Origin: Erigeron canadensis
Taxonomy: Eukaryota; Streptophyta; Magnoliopsida; Asterales; Asteraceae
DNA length: 64,000 nucleotides
Reading direction: 5' to 3'
Assembly: GCF_010389155.1 (NCBI RefSeq)
Contig: NC_057761.1
Location: 17,238,501 to 17,302,500, forward strand
The notes beneath the pieces were generated by a model, which saw only the letters and a list, made by a program, of their open reading frames with translations, was not told where the DNA came from and did no database searches. Every line of letters starts with the position of its first letter. Position 1 is the stretch's first letter. A program made the translations under genes and the position numbers. Below are positions 1-9,988 of the stretch, piece by piece.

Positions 1-1866
1 GTGCTAGTACTTCTAGGACTCAAGATAAAGGCAAAGCTGTGATAGCCGCTCCAGATGCATCTTGATGATCCTAATATTATGATGAGAAGATTCCAATTCA
101 GGTAACTCGATTCTAATTTTGATTGAATAGAAAGGGAGATTCGAGAAAAGCTAGTGAATGATCCTCATAATCATATAGAAAAAGAAAATCTTAGCAAAAG
201 AAAATCTACTCAGGATAGTGAGTCAACTAAGACTGATTCTACTACCAATGCCTCTACAGAGTCAGATTTGCACCCAGTAATTGTGGATAGACTAGAAAAG
301 AGATTGGGTTATGATCCACAAGCTCATATGATAGCTAGAGCAGAGATTATGGATTATGATGATTATTATGATCCAGGATCACTTAGGGATCAAATGAAAG
401 ACAGTCAGGATTAACTCATACATCTTCAGAGTCAGAGTCAGATTCGGATTCAGATTCGGATTATTAACCTTAGTGCTAATGATTTTGTTTTTGTAATGAT
501 TATAAGATAAATATAAATGTATTTATTACATTATTTTATGATATAATATTATTGTTGTAAGTTAAAATAATAAAGATTATAAGATAAATATTAATGTAAT
601 TGTTGCATTATATTTATGATATAGTATTATTTATTTTAATTCTTTTATGTATTTATACTATTTTATTATGTTTTGACTTATGATTTATGTTCTTTATCTT
701 TGTATATGTAAATCGTTTGAATTGCAGATAAGCTTCAAAGGATAGGTGCATTGGACGATCTTGATGCTGAAGAAGATCTAGAAAGTATCAATGATGAAGA
801 TATGGAAGAAGGAGAGTTCATTACTTCAGAAGCTAATAGAAAAAGGTTGCTTGATATACCTTATGACTTTGATCGTGTCTTTAATGTAGATGAAGTCATT
901 CAAGTTGAACCAATAGCTGAAGTGGAACATCTCAATTTCAATCCAATCAGAGACAGTCCAGATGAACCTAAGAATGCTGCAAGTTTGAGGTTCGCTGTAT
1001 ATGCAAATATAGTTGATGAAGGATATTATAATACTTTTGATCTATACTGGAATATAGATGCTACGCGAGAGGTTGATCTTGGAAGATTTAATATACCTCC
1101 GTGCAGCAAGATCATGAGTTTATTATTAATTGATTCCAGGTTATAGAGGACATACGGGCTTGGTAATACGTGATACGTATAAGCCGTCGATGTTTTGGAG
1201 TTTGTCTCAGACAAGAATGCACCCAAGTACTTCTCAGTGATACAAAGTTGGTTTTATGATCAAAGAATTGATTTATTTGTTATCAAGAGAAAGGAGGGAT
1301 GCCAGTATATGTCTATGAGTCAAAGACATTTCAACTCTCTTAGTGATTCTGACATGATAGATTTGGGAAGACGATGATTCGTTAATCTTTAGAGCAATGG
1401 ACTTGCAGATTTCTACTGGAATAGATTCAGAGATGAAAGAATTAGAAATTTCAGTGATAGAGGTCTGAAGCCAGAAGAAAGTTGATTAAGCCAACACCTA
1501 TGAAGAAGATTAGAATCCAGATGACACATTTCGGTTTGTCCAGAGAAGGATTAAATGTTTAAGAAGGTTCCCGCTATCAGATGGGATCAAGATATGCTGA
1601 CAGAGATGACATTTTGGCAAATAGATATCAAGTTAGGCAAAGCACAGATGTTCGTTGATGATTCACAAGAACAAATGTTGCTACGCATGTATGATCCAAT
1701 GCAGATTATTAACTTGTCAATAGGTGATCAGAGAAGACTTTTGAACACACCTTGCTCAACAGTGGATTTTTGGAGAGTTGAAGAAAGGCGCTATCGCAAC
1801 ATTCTCGCACATTGCTTACACGAGAGAATTCATGCGAATAGCACAAGACTTTTGTTTAATGGATAG
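1..1866 (+). pseudogene. Decayed third ORF of a SIRE-like retroelement, copy 1 (5' end outside window)
   Basis: Open stretches at 154-414, 751-1146, 1195-1377 and 1555-1866 lie in different frames with stops between them. Together they match, in order, the accessory ORF at 48419-50466: DKGKAV (base 30) against DKGKGI, KRKEGCQY against KRLDGCRY, MYDPMQIINLS against VYDPHEFVNLS, and ERIHANS against EYIHADS. The product is acidic and has no signal peptide, transmembrane segment or catalytic motif that I can see. The sequence at 415-735 is AT-rich and ends in a pyrimidine stretch plus TTGCAG before base 727, so it may be an intron or just decayed coding sequence. A polypurine tract follows at 1916, which places the ORF between pol and the 3' LTR, the position of the so-called env-like ORF in SIRE/Maximus copia elements. 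Function is unknown. The window starts inside it. Confidence 0.6.
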
Positions 1867-1915
1867 CTTTGAAGTTCAAGTTCGAAGACTTTAAAGAGAT
1901 CTAGTTGCAATCGTC

Positions 1916-1924
1916 AAGGGGGAG
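1916..1924 (+). other. Polypurine tract (plus-strand priming site) of the first retroelement
   Basis: AAGGGGGAG directly after the accessory ORF. The same purine run precedes LTR starts at 24117 and 50659, so it is read as the PPT that primes plus-strand DNA synthesis. Confidence 0.6.
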
Positions 1925-2611
1925 TCGGTAGATGCAGATTCGTTGTGACAATCGCAACATAGATTTGATTATCGTTTATGTTTTAGGAACTATGTTTGTA
2001 ATCATTTAAATAAGAACTTGTGTTGATATTTAATGATTACGTTTGAACTTCAATATTATATCTGTTTATGTTTTGTATTGTGTTTGTGTGTTATATATTG
2101 TTTTGCAGGTACAAGAACATAGAATCAAGGTTTATAAGTGTCATAGAATACTTAAACGATGATTGGATGTTATGTACGAGCCAAATGAAGCTAAACAAAG
2201 AGTCAAAGGTCGAACCTCGTGCTGAAGTCATCAGCATGTAGGAACAACCTCGTGTTGACGTCAGCACGAGGCAAGTCGATTGACTTATTGTTTCGGCCTA
2301 ATCTTCGATTAAGGCCTAAGCCCACACGATCCAATACTTAACTAGTATAAATACAAGACCTAACCTACGGAATTAGGTGAATCTTTGTTAATTGTTTCTA
2401 ATCATTTTAGATTGTTTTGATTATACTGAATCAAGGTTATTTGTTCCTTCGTGTGACCTCCTACACAAGCCTTGTGCATCTCCTTGGGTTGGTTAATTGC
2501 TCATTAATCAGCAAAAGGCAATAGCAATCTAGTTATCTCAAGAGGATTCCGCACTCTTAACATAACAAATCACATCTTATTACGATTCATGCAACAATAG
2601 GGCACCTTACA
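1925..2611 (+). repeat. LTR-like region with TATA box, (+) orientation
   Basis: About 400 bp of this stretch (2240-2611) recur in reverse complement at 27396-27755, so it is a dispersed LTR-type repeat. A TATA box (TATAAATA) lies at 2346-2353, and the right edge reads CCTTACA in both copies, fitting a TG...CA terminus. The left edge just after the PPT is assumed, because no clear TG start is visible. No primer-binding site follows, so this is a 3' or solo LTR. Confidence 0.6.
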
Positions 2612-2761
2612 TCATATAAGCAAAAAAAAAGGTATCAAAAAACCAAGAAAACCAAAGATAAATAACCTTAACGAAAATAAATAACAAAGGAAAAATAAAT
2701 ATTGTGTAAAAGTTTCCAATATATTAATTTAGAACAAAAGCCAAAAAACTATAATGAACAC

Positions 2762-3080
2762 CAAGAAAAAACCCCAAACGGGATCCAAAATGACAAAATC
2801 TAAATAGTGATGGGGATATACGATAAACCAATAGAAAGAAAACACAAAAACAAAATACTATGTAATAACCAACAACCAAAAGAAAAATAACCTTAACGGG
2901 ATCCGATATTGCAAAATCAAAAAAAACGCGGGGTATAGGTGGACCAATAGAAAGAAAACACAAAAGCAAAAAAAACTATGTAGGAAACCAAGAAAAACCG
3001 AACAAAAAATAACCTTAACGGAATCCGATATGGCAAAATCTGGGAAAAACGCAGGATACAGGTGGACTAATAGAATAATG
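2762..3080. repeat. Tandem repeat, three diverged copies of about 120 bp
   Basis: The segment GGATCCNNNATNNCAAAATC appears at 2781, 2899 and 3021 (third copy GAATCC), with flanking blocks such as CCAATAGAAAGAAAACACAAA also repeated. Spacing is 118 and 122 bp. Small open frames across it are shadows of the repeat, not genes. Confidence 0.75.
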
Positions 3081-5659
3081 CCATATGTCACGTGACACTG
3101 TTCATGGTCCTCGCCTTTAATGAAATTACAATACAATAAGAGTCATAATTATTTGTGTTTGGGCTTCTTATGCAAATGGACATTAGAGAAAAATAAAAGA
3201 GCAACCATACATTCCTTGATGGGTGCGGCCCAAAATCAAAACAAGATTAGGCTATTGCCTTTGATGTTCACGTGGGTCTCAAGAAGCAGAAGTCTATATA
3301 TTCTATTATTTGTGTTTTGGAGGGGTGGACAATTAAGAGTCGGCAGCCTCATTAATTTAGAGGGCTGCGGACGAATTTGGAAACACATAATATTCGACAG
3401 CCTAAAAGTTTGAGAGGGTGCGGACGAATCCTGGAACGAACAGAAAGTCGAACAACATCATCATGCGACAACGAATTTCTACATCTACCATTGGTGACTT
3501 GAAGATGATTATGTTCGGTTAAGGTTTTTGCAATCTCTACCGATGAACAATTGTTAGTTAATTTTACTTGATGAACTTTACTTTTAATCGCGTAAACATT
3601 GTTATTTTTGGATTATAATTCATATGACTGATTGACTATTTACTCACTATTATTTGATTGGATTTTGGTAAGACAAGTTATTGTGAGTTAATGATTTGTG
3701 TTGAGTCCACCTAGTTTAGGGATTAAGATAGGTCATATAATTAACATAGGTTGTGCCCAAAATTGTTCTTGTCAAGTAATAAAATTATGTCGATGTAATT
3801 TAGAATAAATACTCGGTAAAGTTTATTAGGTAAATTAACACAACTTTGGGGATTCGGGAGATGCACTTTTATCATCGTTTATAACTTCTCTGTTTAATTT
3901 GTCTTGTTTTATTAATTAAAGTTTAGTCAATTAACTAGATTTTAGACCCGCATCCAACACTGGACATGGGACTTACGATATTATTAATATTATATATTTA
4001 TACATTAAAGTAATAAAAACTCATAATTTCAAAGTTGAAGATATACATAAAAACTAACTATTCAGTTCAAATGTAAAAAATGTTATAAAATAAAATAAAA
4101 AACAAAATAATATTTCTTTATGTAGGTTCTGGTAAAAAGATCTTCCGGCTGCACAATCGAAGGCTGATCAAGCAATAGTTGGTGATATAAATTACACGAA
4201 TATTACAAATAAATGAACAGTTGTATAAAGGTTGTTGTTTCAGTTTTGGTAGTTGAACTTTTCCTTGAACAACATAATGAATATAATAAAATTTTAAGTT
4301 AAAGAATACTCTCTTTTTATCTAAAAATTATATTTATAACTTGTACCTATTGATATACGAATTTTGCTGTCATATAAAGACTTTTTTATTTTGTACTCAG
4401 GAGACGTCGGTAAAGTTACATCATGTAGATTTGAGTCATCGAAGTAATGGTACATGGTTTTGAAAATTTCAAATTATGTATTCATTGTATTTTTTTAAAA
4501 AGGTTGTATAGAGTTAAGTAGAATTTGGAATTTTATTTTGTATTCATTGCGTCGTTAATGTTACTATATGTGAAGCATGTAAGAGTAAGTTATAGTTTTA
4601 GGAGGATACTAACTAATCGATATAAGCCATCTTTTTTATATATTAAACAAATTATAATTGTACTTATCCAATATGATAGTTATCTTTGGTCGACTACTAT
4701 GTGTAAATATATATATTTATTTATTAATATATATAATAAAAAGTCAAGAAAAGTCAAAATTGAAAACTTAAAGAAATCGAAAGATGTAACTGGTTAATAA
4801 ATTATTAGAGCAATCATGTTTTAGTATAATAAAATTTTTTATCTTTGCTTTAGTTAATTAACATTACTTTTATTATTGTCTTTAAAATCCATTAAAATTG
4901 TTAAAAGTTGACTATAACCACAGACACAATGATACCCACTTACCCTATCTAGTATAAGGTATTTAGGTTTATTTTCGATCGATACTTCGACGTCGATCGG
5001 ATTTTAAGAGAGTGTGGAAAAAGTGAAGTGATCGAACTGACGAAAATGACCCACACTTGACTTGTACGTGGAGAGACTTAACAGAAGTACAGACAAAGTG
5101 TAAACCACATTAATGATTTTGGACCAAAAGTTGACAGAGGGATTAAAATTGCAAAAGTGACAAACCACATTAACGATTTTTGCACTTAACCCTTATTTTT
5201 ATGATACTTTAACATTATTTGTTGTTGTGTGTAAAAGTTATATTTTGTTATGAATTATGTATTTGATATTATTTTTGTGTAGATTGTGATTGTATTTTGA
5301 CTATTTTGGTCAAACTATAACACGGTTTTTTTTAGCATTCTATAAAATTAACCATACTAGTAATATCGGCCAATAACACCGACTAACCGGCAGAGGCAGT
5401 ACTAGAAAAAATTTTCAAAAAGGGCAAATAAAAAAATCCGTGAAATATAAGTATAAAAGGGGGTCAAAATGTTAGAAACCTATAGGAATTTTTTAAAAAT
5501 CGATGAAAAACTTATAAATACATGACAAAATCTAAATTTCGAGGAAGGTATTTGCCCCCTTTCCCCCCATGTGGTATCGCCACTGCTTACCGGTATGATT
5601 AAAATACCGGTATTTAATATATTTTTTTCCTCTCTCCTACTAGCTTCCCGAACTTCCTA
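3081..5659. other. AT-rich interval with no recognised gene
   Basis: Scattered short open frames only, with biased low-complexity translations. I see no conserved domain, LTR terminus or RNA gene. Blocks near 5100 and 5160 repeat the phrase AAACCACATTAA.GATTTT, which hints at an old dispersed repeat. Confidence 0.5.
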
Positions 5660-5687
5660 GCCTAGAAAAATAACCTTTAATGACACC
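5660..5687 (+). repeat. Left terminal inverted repeat of the CACTA-type element
   Basis: Matches the reverse complement of 9321-9348 at 20 of 28 positions. The outermost bases have decayed, so the diagnostic CACTA is not intact here. Confidence 0.6.
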
Positions 5688-5879
5688 TAAATTATGACAC
5701 ACACCAAATTATGACACACAAAAACATGTGGCATAAAAAAACTGTAATAAATTGTGCAATCTCAAAGCTAGATGATAGGCAATTTCTAATGTCATAAAAA
5801 AAGGTAGTCTAACACGGAGTAAAATGACATTTCCTTCGGCGACAACAAAAAAAATTGAAATCAATTCTAAAAACTTAAA

Positions 5880-6043
5880 CCCTTTCCCCTAAAACCATAT
5901 TATCCTTCCTTCACTCACTCACTCACTCTCACACACGCATTAGTCTTCAGATCCTTACTCCCTCATTATTCATCTTTTGATTAGTCTTTATAATTAGGGC
6001 TCCGATGTTCAATTTTCAATTTCAATTTAGGGCTCAAATCAAT

Positions 6044-6100
<57 letters not shown>

Positions 6101-6177
6101 CAGTTTCAATTTAGGGCTCCGATGTTCTTCACGCGCAACTTGATCCGTTCCTTCCCTTGTTTTCACTCCTGTTGCTC
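5880..6177 (+). promoter_or_regulatory. Possible captured 5' leader/first exon with splice donor
   Basis: A pyrimidine- and CACTCA-rich stretch resembling a plant 5' leader (about 5890-5940) is followed by an exon-like segment ending CTC|GTAAGTT at 6177/6178, a strong plant donor site. If used, it could provide the start of a chimeric transcript through the captured exons downstream. No start codon context or protein match was found. Confidence 0.3.
6046..6098. repeat. (AT)n microsatellite
   Basis: About 26 uninterrupted AT dinucleotides inside the CACTA-type element, flanked on both sides by a duplicated TTTAGGGCTCCGATGTTC segment. Confidence 0.95.
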
Positions 6178-6309
6178 GTAAGTTAATTAAAATTAAATTT
6201 TAGTTTATTGTAATTACTTGCTATGTTAATTAATAATTTGAAGTATAATTCAGTTGTTATGAAATGATTATTCTATCTCTCATAAGTAATTAGTTGAAAT
6301 GGAAAATAT

Positions 6310-6640
6310 TGGTGGCGATATATATACATATACATATACATATGTGTGTATCTGTATCTATATTCTATATTATATTTAAATATTTATATCTATATCTATA
6401 CATCCGTATCTATATCCATATATATGTATCTATATCTATTTCTATATCTATACAACTCGCTTCTGTATTGACGTTTAGTAGATTTCATTTGTATATTCAA
6501 CATGATGAAAAAGATGAACAGTACTGTCTATATAGCTATATATATGTCTGTCTATATAGCTATATATATGTATCTGTGTCTATATTGAATACAAAAATAT
6601 ATCTATATGTATCTGTATCTATATATCTAATAGATTAAAT
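6310..6640. repeat. Degenerate (TATCTA)n / (TATACA)n low-complexity tract
   Basis: Long run of TATCTATATC-type units with interruptions. The open frame across it (Tyr/Ile/Ser repeats) is an artefact of the repeat. Confidence 0.9.
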
Positions 6641-7465
6641 CATGCTGTTTATATAGATGCTTAATAGATCAAATAATGTTGAATCACTGCTAGAATCGTA
6701 TAAGTAGGATTTGGAGTTTTGGTTGTAATGATTCTTGTGCGTTTATATGTGTATATGCTCAATCATGTTACTGGTTTTTTGAGGATAATTTGCTTTTATC
6801 AAAGTTCAGATAAGTGCAGATAGCTTATAGAGTAAATATTTGTGTGTAAGAACGTATGAATGGGAATTGTAGTTTTGGTACCGTCCATCTAGCCAGTCAA
6901 GAAAGATGTCTATAGGAATTGTGGTTGATTCATCTGCTAAGATGAAGAACACAAATAGCAAGGGAGTTTTTAATGTTATGTATATTATATACTCCGTATT
7001 ATCTTATTAGCTTTAGCTACAGTGGGTTAACATTAACATACCTTATCTAATGAGTCTTTATATAAAAATTTACGGTTATTACAATATCACCCACTTAAAA
7101 TGATTTCATCCTCGAAATCTACTAAATTGTAAGATGTAAATTAAGTACAGTTATCGTTACTACTATGGTATGCAAATTGTTGTTATTATTATTATTATTT
7201 GTATCTCTCATGACTAATACGTTGGTGTCGTAAGCATAAAAAGAAATGAGTGGAACGGATAGAAATCTCCAAGGTGAGTGGAGTTGAGTAACAAAATTGC
7301 AGTTGTCTAAGCGACAGATTCGAACCTTCAAAATGGTAAGGTGGAGCTAAATGGAAGTCTATGTCTGTATCTGTAAGATCTCTTCATGAAATCGAGTTAA
7401 TTCAGTTCCATGCTTTATTGAAGGCACTTGTTTGAAATTGTTGTTGTGTGTTTGTTTGTGAGTAG

Positions 7466-7537
7466 GAGAAAGCTCCTTATGTTGCTAAGGCTGCCACTAA
7501 GAAACAAGAGTATGGCATTGCTGTGAAACAACATAAG
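7466..7537 (+). pseudogene. HMG-box (HMGB-type) exon fragment captured in the transposon
   Basis: After an intron-like end (TGAGTAG|GAG) the sequence reads EKAPYVAKAATKKQEY and continues 8 more residues. Plant HMGB proteins have E-K-A-P-Y/F-x-A-K-A-x-x-R/K-K-x-E-Y in helix 3 of the HMG box, so this is read as a 24-residue piece of an HMGB DNA-bending chromatin protein. The rest of the box was not found. Only one exon is represented, and it sits upstream of the DMC1 exons in the same orientation. Confidence 0.6.
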
Positions 7538-7709
7538 TTTGATCTAATATTACCTATTTCCTGTATCATCTTTTGTCACATTTTTAATGAGTTATTTGTA
7601 TTTATTTGTATCTATTTTGTGTGGTAACTGATTGTATTAAATAAGAAGCCAAGCATGTATTTGTTGCTGATCTATTGATTCTTATCCTGAACTTATGAAA
7701 ATTTTCCAG

Positions 7710-7778
7710 ATTGTTGATTTTGTCATTGCTCTGTTCCGAGTAGACTTCACTGGAAGAGGAGAACTTGCAGAGCGCCAG
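7710..7778 (+). pseudogene. DMC1: DMC1 exon fragment A (meiotic RecA-family recombinase)
   Basis: Bounded by an acceptor (TTTTCCAG before 7710) and a donor (GT at 7779), the 69-nt exon encodes [20 protein letters not shown] then ERQ. Plant DMC1/RAD51 have [14 protein letters not shown](S/T)[10 protein letters not shown] around the Walker B strand (the D of IVD). Here the usual Ser after IVD is Phe. DMC1 forms filaments on single-stranded DNA and carries out strand exchange between homologues in meiosis. The exon alone cannot function. Its exact exon borders argue that genomic DNA with introns, not a cDNA, was captured. Confidence 0.85.
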
Positions 7779-8041
7779 GTTTGTTGACTTATACTGCTCA
7801 TCTTGGAAATGCTTTGGTAAAATTTGATTAATACCCTATATATCTGTGCTCAAAAGTGACAATTCATGTATTTCATTTTTAACAATTGGCTCTGAGGCTT
7901 GTTTAATGTAGCAGTGTACATGACAAACCAAGGTTATACTTCACTTTTCAATTGAAACAGTTTAACCTAATGCAAAATAGTTGCCTTGTTTAATCTACTT
8001 AGAAAATCTCAAATGGTCATTTTGTGAATGTTTTCTTGCAG

Positions 8042-8203
8042 TGATAGCTGATCCCGGTGGTGGGGTATTCATATCAGATTAAAAAAAAAACAGCAGGAGG
8101 GCATGTTCTTGCTCATGCAGCAACTGTGAGATTGATGTTTAGGAAGGGCAAGGGGGAATAGTGTGTCTGCAAAGTGTTTGATGCACCGAATCTGCCCGAG
8201 TCA
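8042..8203 (+). pseudogene. DMC1: DMC1 exon fragment B (decayed)
   Basis: After the acceptor TTTTCTTGCAG, the frame reads [12 protein letters not shown], then a run of A with one extra base shifts frame, then [20 protein letters not shown], then a stop, then VCKVFDAPNLPE. This follows fragment A in the DMC1 protein, minus the intervening exon. The stop codon and neighbouring Cys codon fit C-to-T changes (CAG to TAG, CGT to TGT), typical of methylated silent transposon DNA. It is the C-terminal part of the RecA core (L2 side). One or two DMC1 exons that should lie between A and B are missing or unrecognisable. Confidence 0.85.
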
Positions 8204-8394
8204 TAAAAGTATACATATACAGTAATAAAATTATATTCATTACTTTAAAATAAGCAGATTAGTATCTGGTTATTTCTTCAAAGCATGTAAGAACTCTAAT
8301 ACAAGGTGATATTGGCATTGCTTTTTTCATCTCATTCGAATGATTTTTTTCGTCACTCATGTTTTGTAATTTAGTAGTTTACTGTTGGTTGCAG

Positions 8395-8448
8395 CCAATT
8401 CAAATGCCGTGAAGCTCAGTTGTGAACTTCTGCGATTATTTGTCACAG
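8395..8448 (+). pseudogene. CENPX: CENP-X/MHF2 penultimate exon fragment (histone fold)
   Basis: Acceptor GTTGCAG before 8395, donor GT at 8449. It encodes NSNAVKLSCELLRLFVT, matching the plant CENP-X (MHF2) histone-fold helix with KLSCELL(R/K)xFV. The phase matches the next exon, since splicing gives an in-frame Glu codon. CENP-X pairs with CENP-S/MHF1 in the kinetochore CCAN and with FANCM at stalled forks and meiotic joint molecules. N-terminal exons are not present upstream, where DMC1 sequence lies instead. Confidence 0.85.
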
Positions 8449-8577
8449 GTAGATCCACCTTGTTTCTAGTGACCATTACTCTATTAGTATAAAGGGAAGT
8501 GATTATTCAGTTTCTTAGCATTGGAGAATGCATATTTCTAGTGAAATTTATAAAGTTGTATATATTCTTTAATGCAG

Positions 8578-8675
8578 AAGCTGTCCAACGTGCTGCTACT
8601 ATTGCTGAAGGGGGAGACAAGATCGAAGCAACACATCTGGAAAGGATACTTCCTCAGTTGCTGTTAGATTTTTAA
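8578..8675 (+). pseudogene. CENPX: CENP-X/MHF2 last exon with native stop codon
   Basis: Acceptor AATGCAG before 8578. Joined to the previous exon it reads in frame through EAVQRAATIAEGGDKIEATH and LERILPQLLLDF to TAA. The C-terminal ILPQLLLDF is the invariant end of CENP-X proteins in plants and animals. This piece has no lesion, unlike the neighbouring DMC1 exon B. That suggests it was captured more recently, is constrained, or was lucky. It is the only captured fragment that retains a true gene terminus. Confidence 0.88.
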
Positions 8676-8864
8676 GGTACTATACGAGGTCATAGGATTA
8701 GGCATTACCATGACTTCAGTGTTGGTTTTTCTTGTGAATGCAGATCTTTTGCATGATATATGGATTTAGCTCTTTCGATGTAGTGTTTCGATGCATAAAG
8801 CTTTCAGAATCACTAGATTTAAGTATTTACATTTACACATTCCTTGTATAATTTTTGAAAACAG

Positions 8865-8974
8865 GTTACAAGGTGCAGATCCGGGAAGGTAAAAAAGAAT
8901 GCACGGATGATGATTTGGATGAAATTTGTGAAGAATGGGCAAATTATGTGGCAAGCTTCATTTATCGGTCTTGA
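8865..8974 (+). pseudogene. Unidentified captured exon candidate
   Basis: After an acceptor-like AAAACAG, the frame reads YKVQIREGKKECTDDDLDEI then CEEWANYVASFIYRS and a TGA. The composition is that of a real protein, unlike the surrounding AT-rich sequence, and codons are unbiased by repeats. The D-L-D-E-I-C-E-E-W segment faintly recalls the N-terminal region of the serine palmitoyltransferase subunit LCB1, but I would not assign it. It lies 190 bp past the CENP-X stop in the same orientation and may be a fourth captured gene. Confidence 0.4.
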
Positions 8975-9320
8975 ATTCTATATAATTTAACGGTTGTAAA
9001 CTTTTATGGTTAATTTTAGAATTTTAAAATAACTTGTGGTTGTATGAAACACATTATTTTGATATATATCAAATTCGCTCTTTTGCTATTTGTATTATAA
9101 GATTAACTCTTATTTAATGTGTGAATTTTAGTAATTTTATTTAAAAATTTTATTTTATTTTTAAAATTGAACCATGACACACAAAAAAAGTGTCATAAAA
9201 AAGTGTCATAAAAGCGTGTCATAAATTCATGACGCGCGAAATACGTGTCATAAAGATTTATGACGGGTTGATTTATGATACAAAAAGTATGTCATCTGAC
9301 CCCTTTTATAACACGCAATC

Positions 9321-9348
9321 GGTGTCATTAAAGACATTTTTTATAGTG
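9321..9348 (-). repeat. Right terminal inverted repeat of the CACTA-type element
   Basis: Ends in TATAGTG, i.e. CACTATAAAAAATGTC on the minus strand, a canonical CACTA terminus. TATGACAC-type subterminal repeats continue inward to about 9170. Confidence 0.75.
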
Positions 9349-9908
9349 GTGTATTCACAGAAAATGTTATGGACGTTTACAATCAACCTTATTTATTTCA
9401 AAATTTTTAAGTGCGGAAGTGAAAAGACGAAAATGATTTGTCTTATAACTAGCTAGATAGCTAGATTGCATTAATCAACACATAAGATAGCTCCACAACA
9501 CTGAAGCAAAAACATAGAAATTAAATATACGTACTTCGTTTTGAACAAGAGTTAATCATATTAACCCTTTAAATATATCCGTTAATGTTATATGATATAT
9601 ACAACCAACACCGGTCATTTTTGAATTTGATATACAGAATTCAATTGCATAAAACTGTGCAAATACTTTTTACTTGTTAGTTAGCTTTGTTAAATTCAAT
9701 TATACGATTACTTAATTTTACTGAAAAGAAAACCTTCATACATGCAACTATGCAAGTGTTTGTGTTGTCTACGTATGTGTCACAAAAATCCTGAAGCTAT
9801 GTTTATGAGACGAATTGAAGATGCATTTTGTCTTATTATAGATTCCACATTTATCTAGGCACATCGAAATATGTAATTTATTTATTACTGCAATACTCAG
9901 CATAGATT

Positions 9909-9915
9909 TATAAAA
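9909..9915 (+). promoter_or_regulatory. TATA box of the decarboxylase gene
   Basis: TATAAAA at 80 bp upstream of the ATG at 9989, placing a start site near 9940. The 560 bp between the CACTA-type element and this box hold nothing else that I recognise. Confidence 0.55.
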
Positions 9916-9988
9916 GGCATGCAGGCTCTGAACATCTTTGAAAGCCATAAACATATATTCACAAAATATATATTCAAAAAAAAAAAAA

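Larger units (their letters stand above)
5660..9348 (+). mobile_element. Gene-fragment-carrying CACTA-type transposon (Pack-CACTA candidate)
   Basis: The right end (9321-9348) reads, on the minus strand, CACTATAAAAAATGTC followed by TTTAATGACACC. The left end (5660-5687) matches this at 20 of 28 positions, including the 12-base block TTTAATGACACC. Subterminal regions on both sides carry many copies of TATGACAC / GTGTCATAA, as is usual for CACTA elements. No transposase is visible. The interior carries splice-bounded fragments of an HMG-box gene, DMC1 and CENP-X/MHF2, all in the same orientation, which is the hallmark of a Pack-type, gene-capturing element. The first bases of the left end are eroded (CCTA rather than CACTA) and I could not find a 3-bp target duplication, so the exact left edge is uncertain. 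Confidence 0.72.

Noticed and set aside
2724..3413. Several small open frames with hydrophobic repeats
   Set aside because: They are frames across a 120-bp tandem repeat and poly(A/T) tracts; no protein family resemblance.
5900..5960. CACTCACTCACTCACTCT tract as a regulatory GAGA-type site
   Set aside because: Common in plant 5' leaders and CACTA elements; no further support, kept only as part of the possible leader.
6294..6638. 114-codon ORF rich in Tyr, Ile and Ser
   Set aside because: Direct translation of a degenerate TATCTA/TATACA microsatellite.
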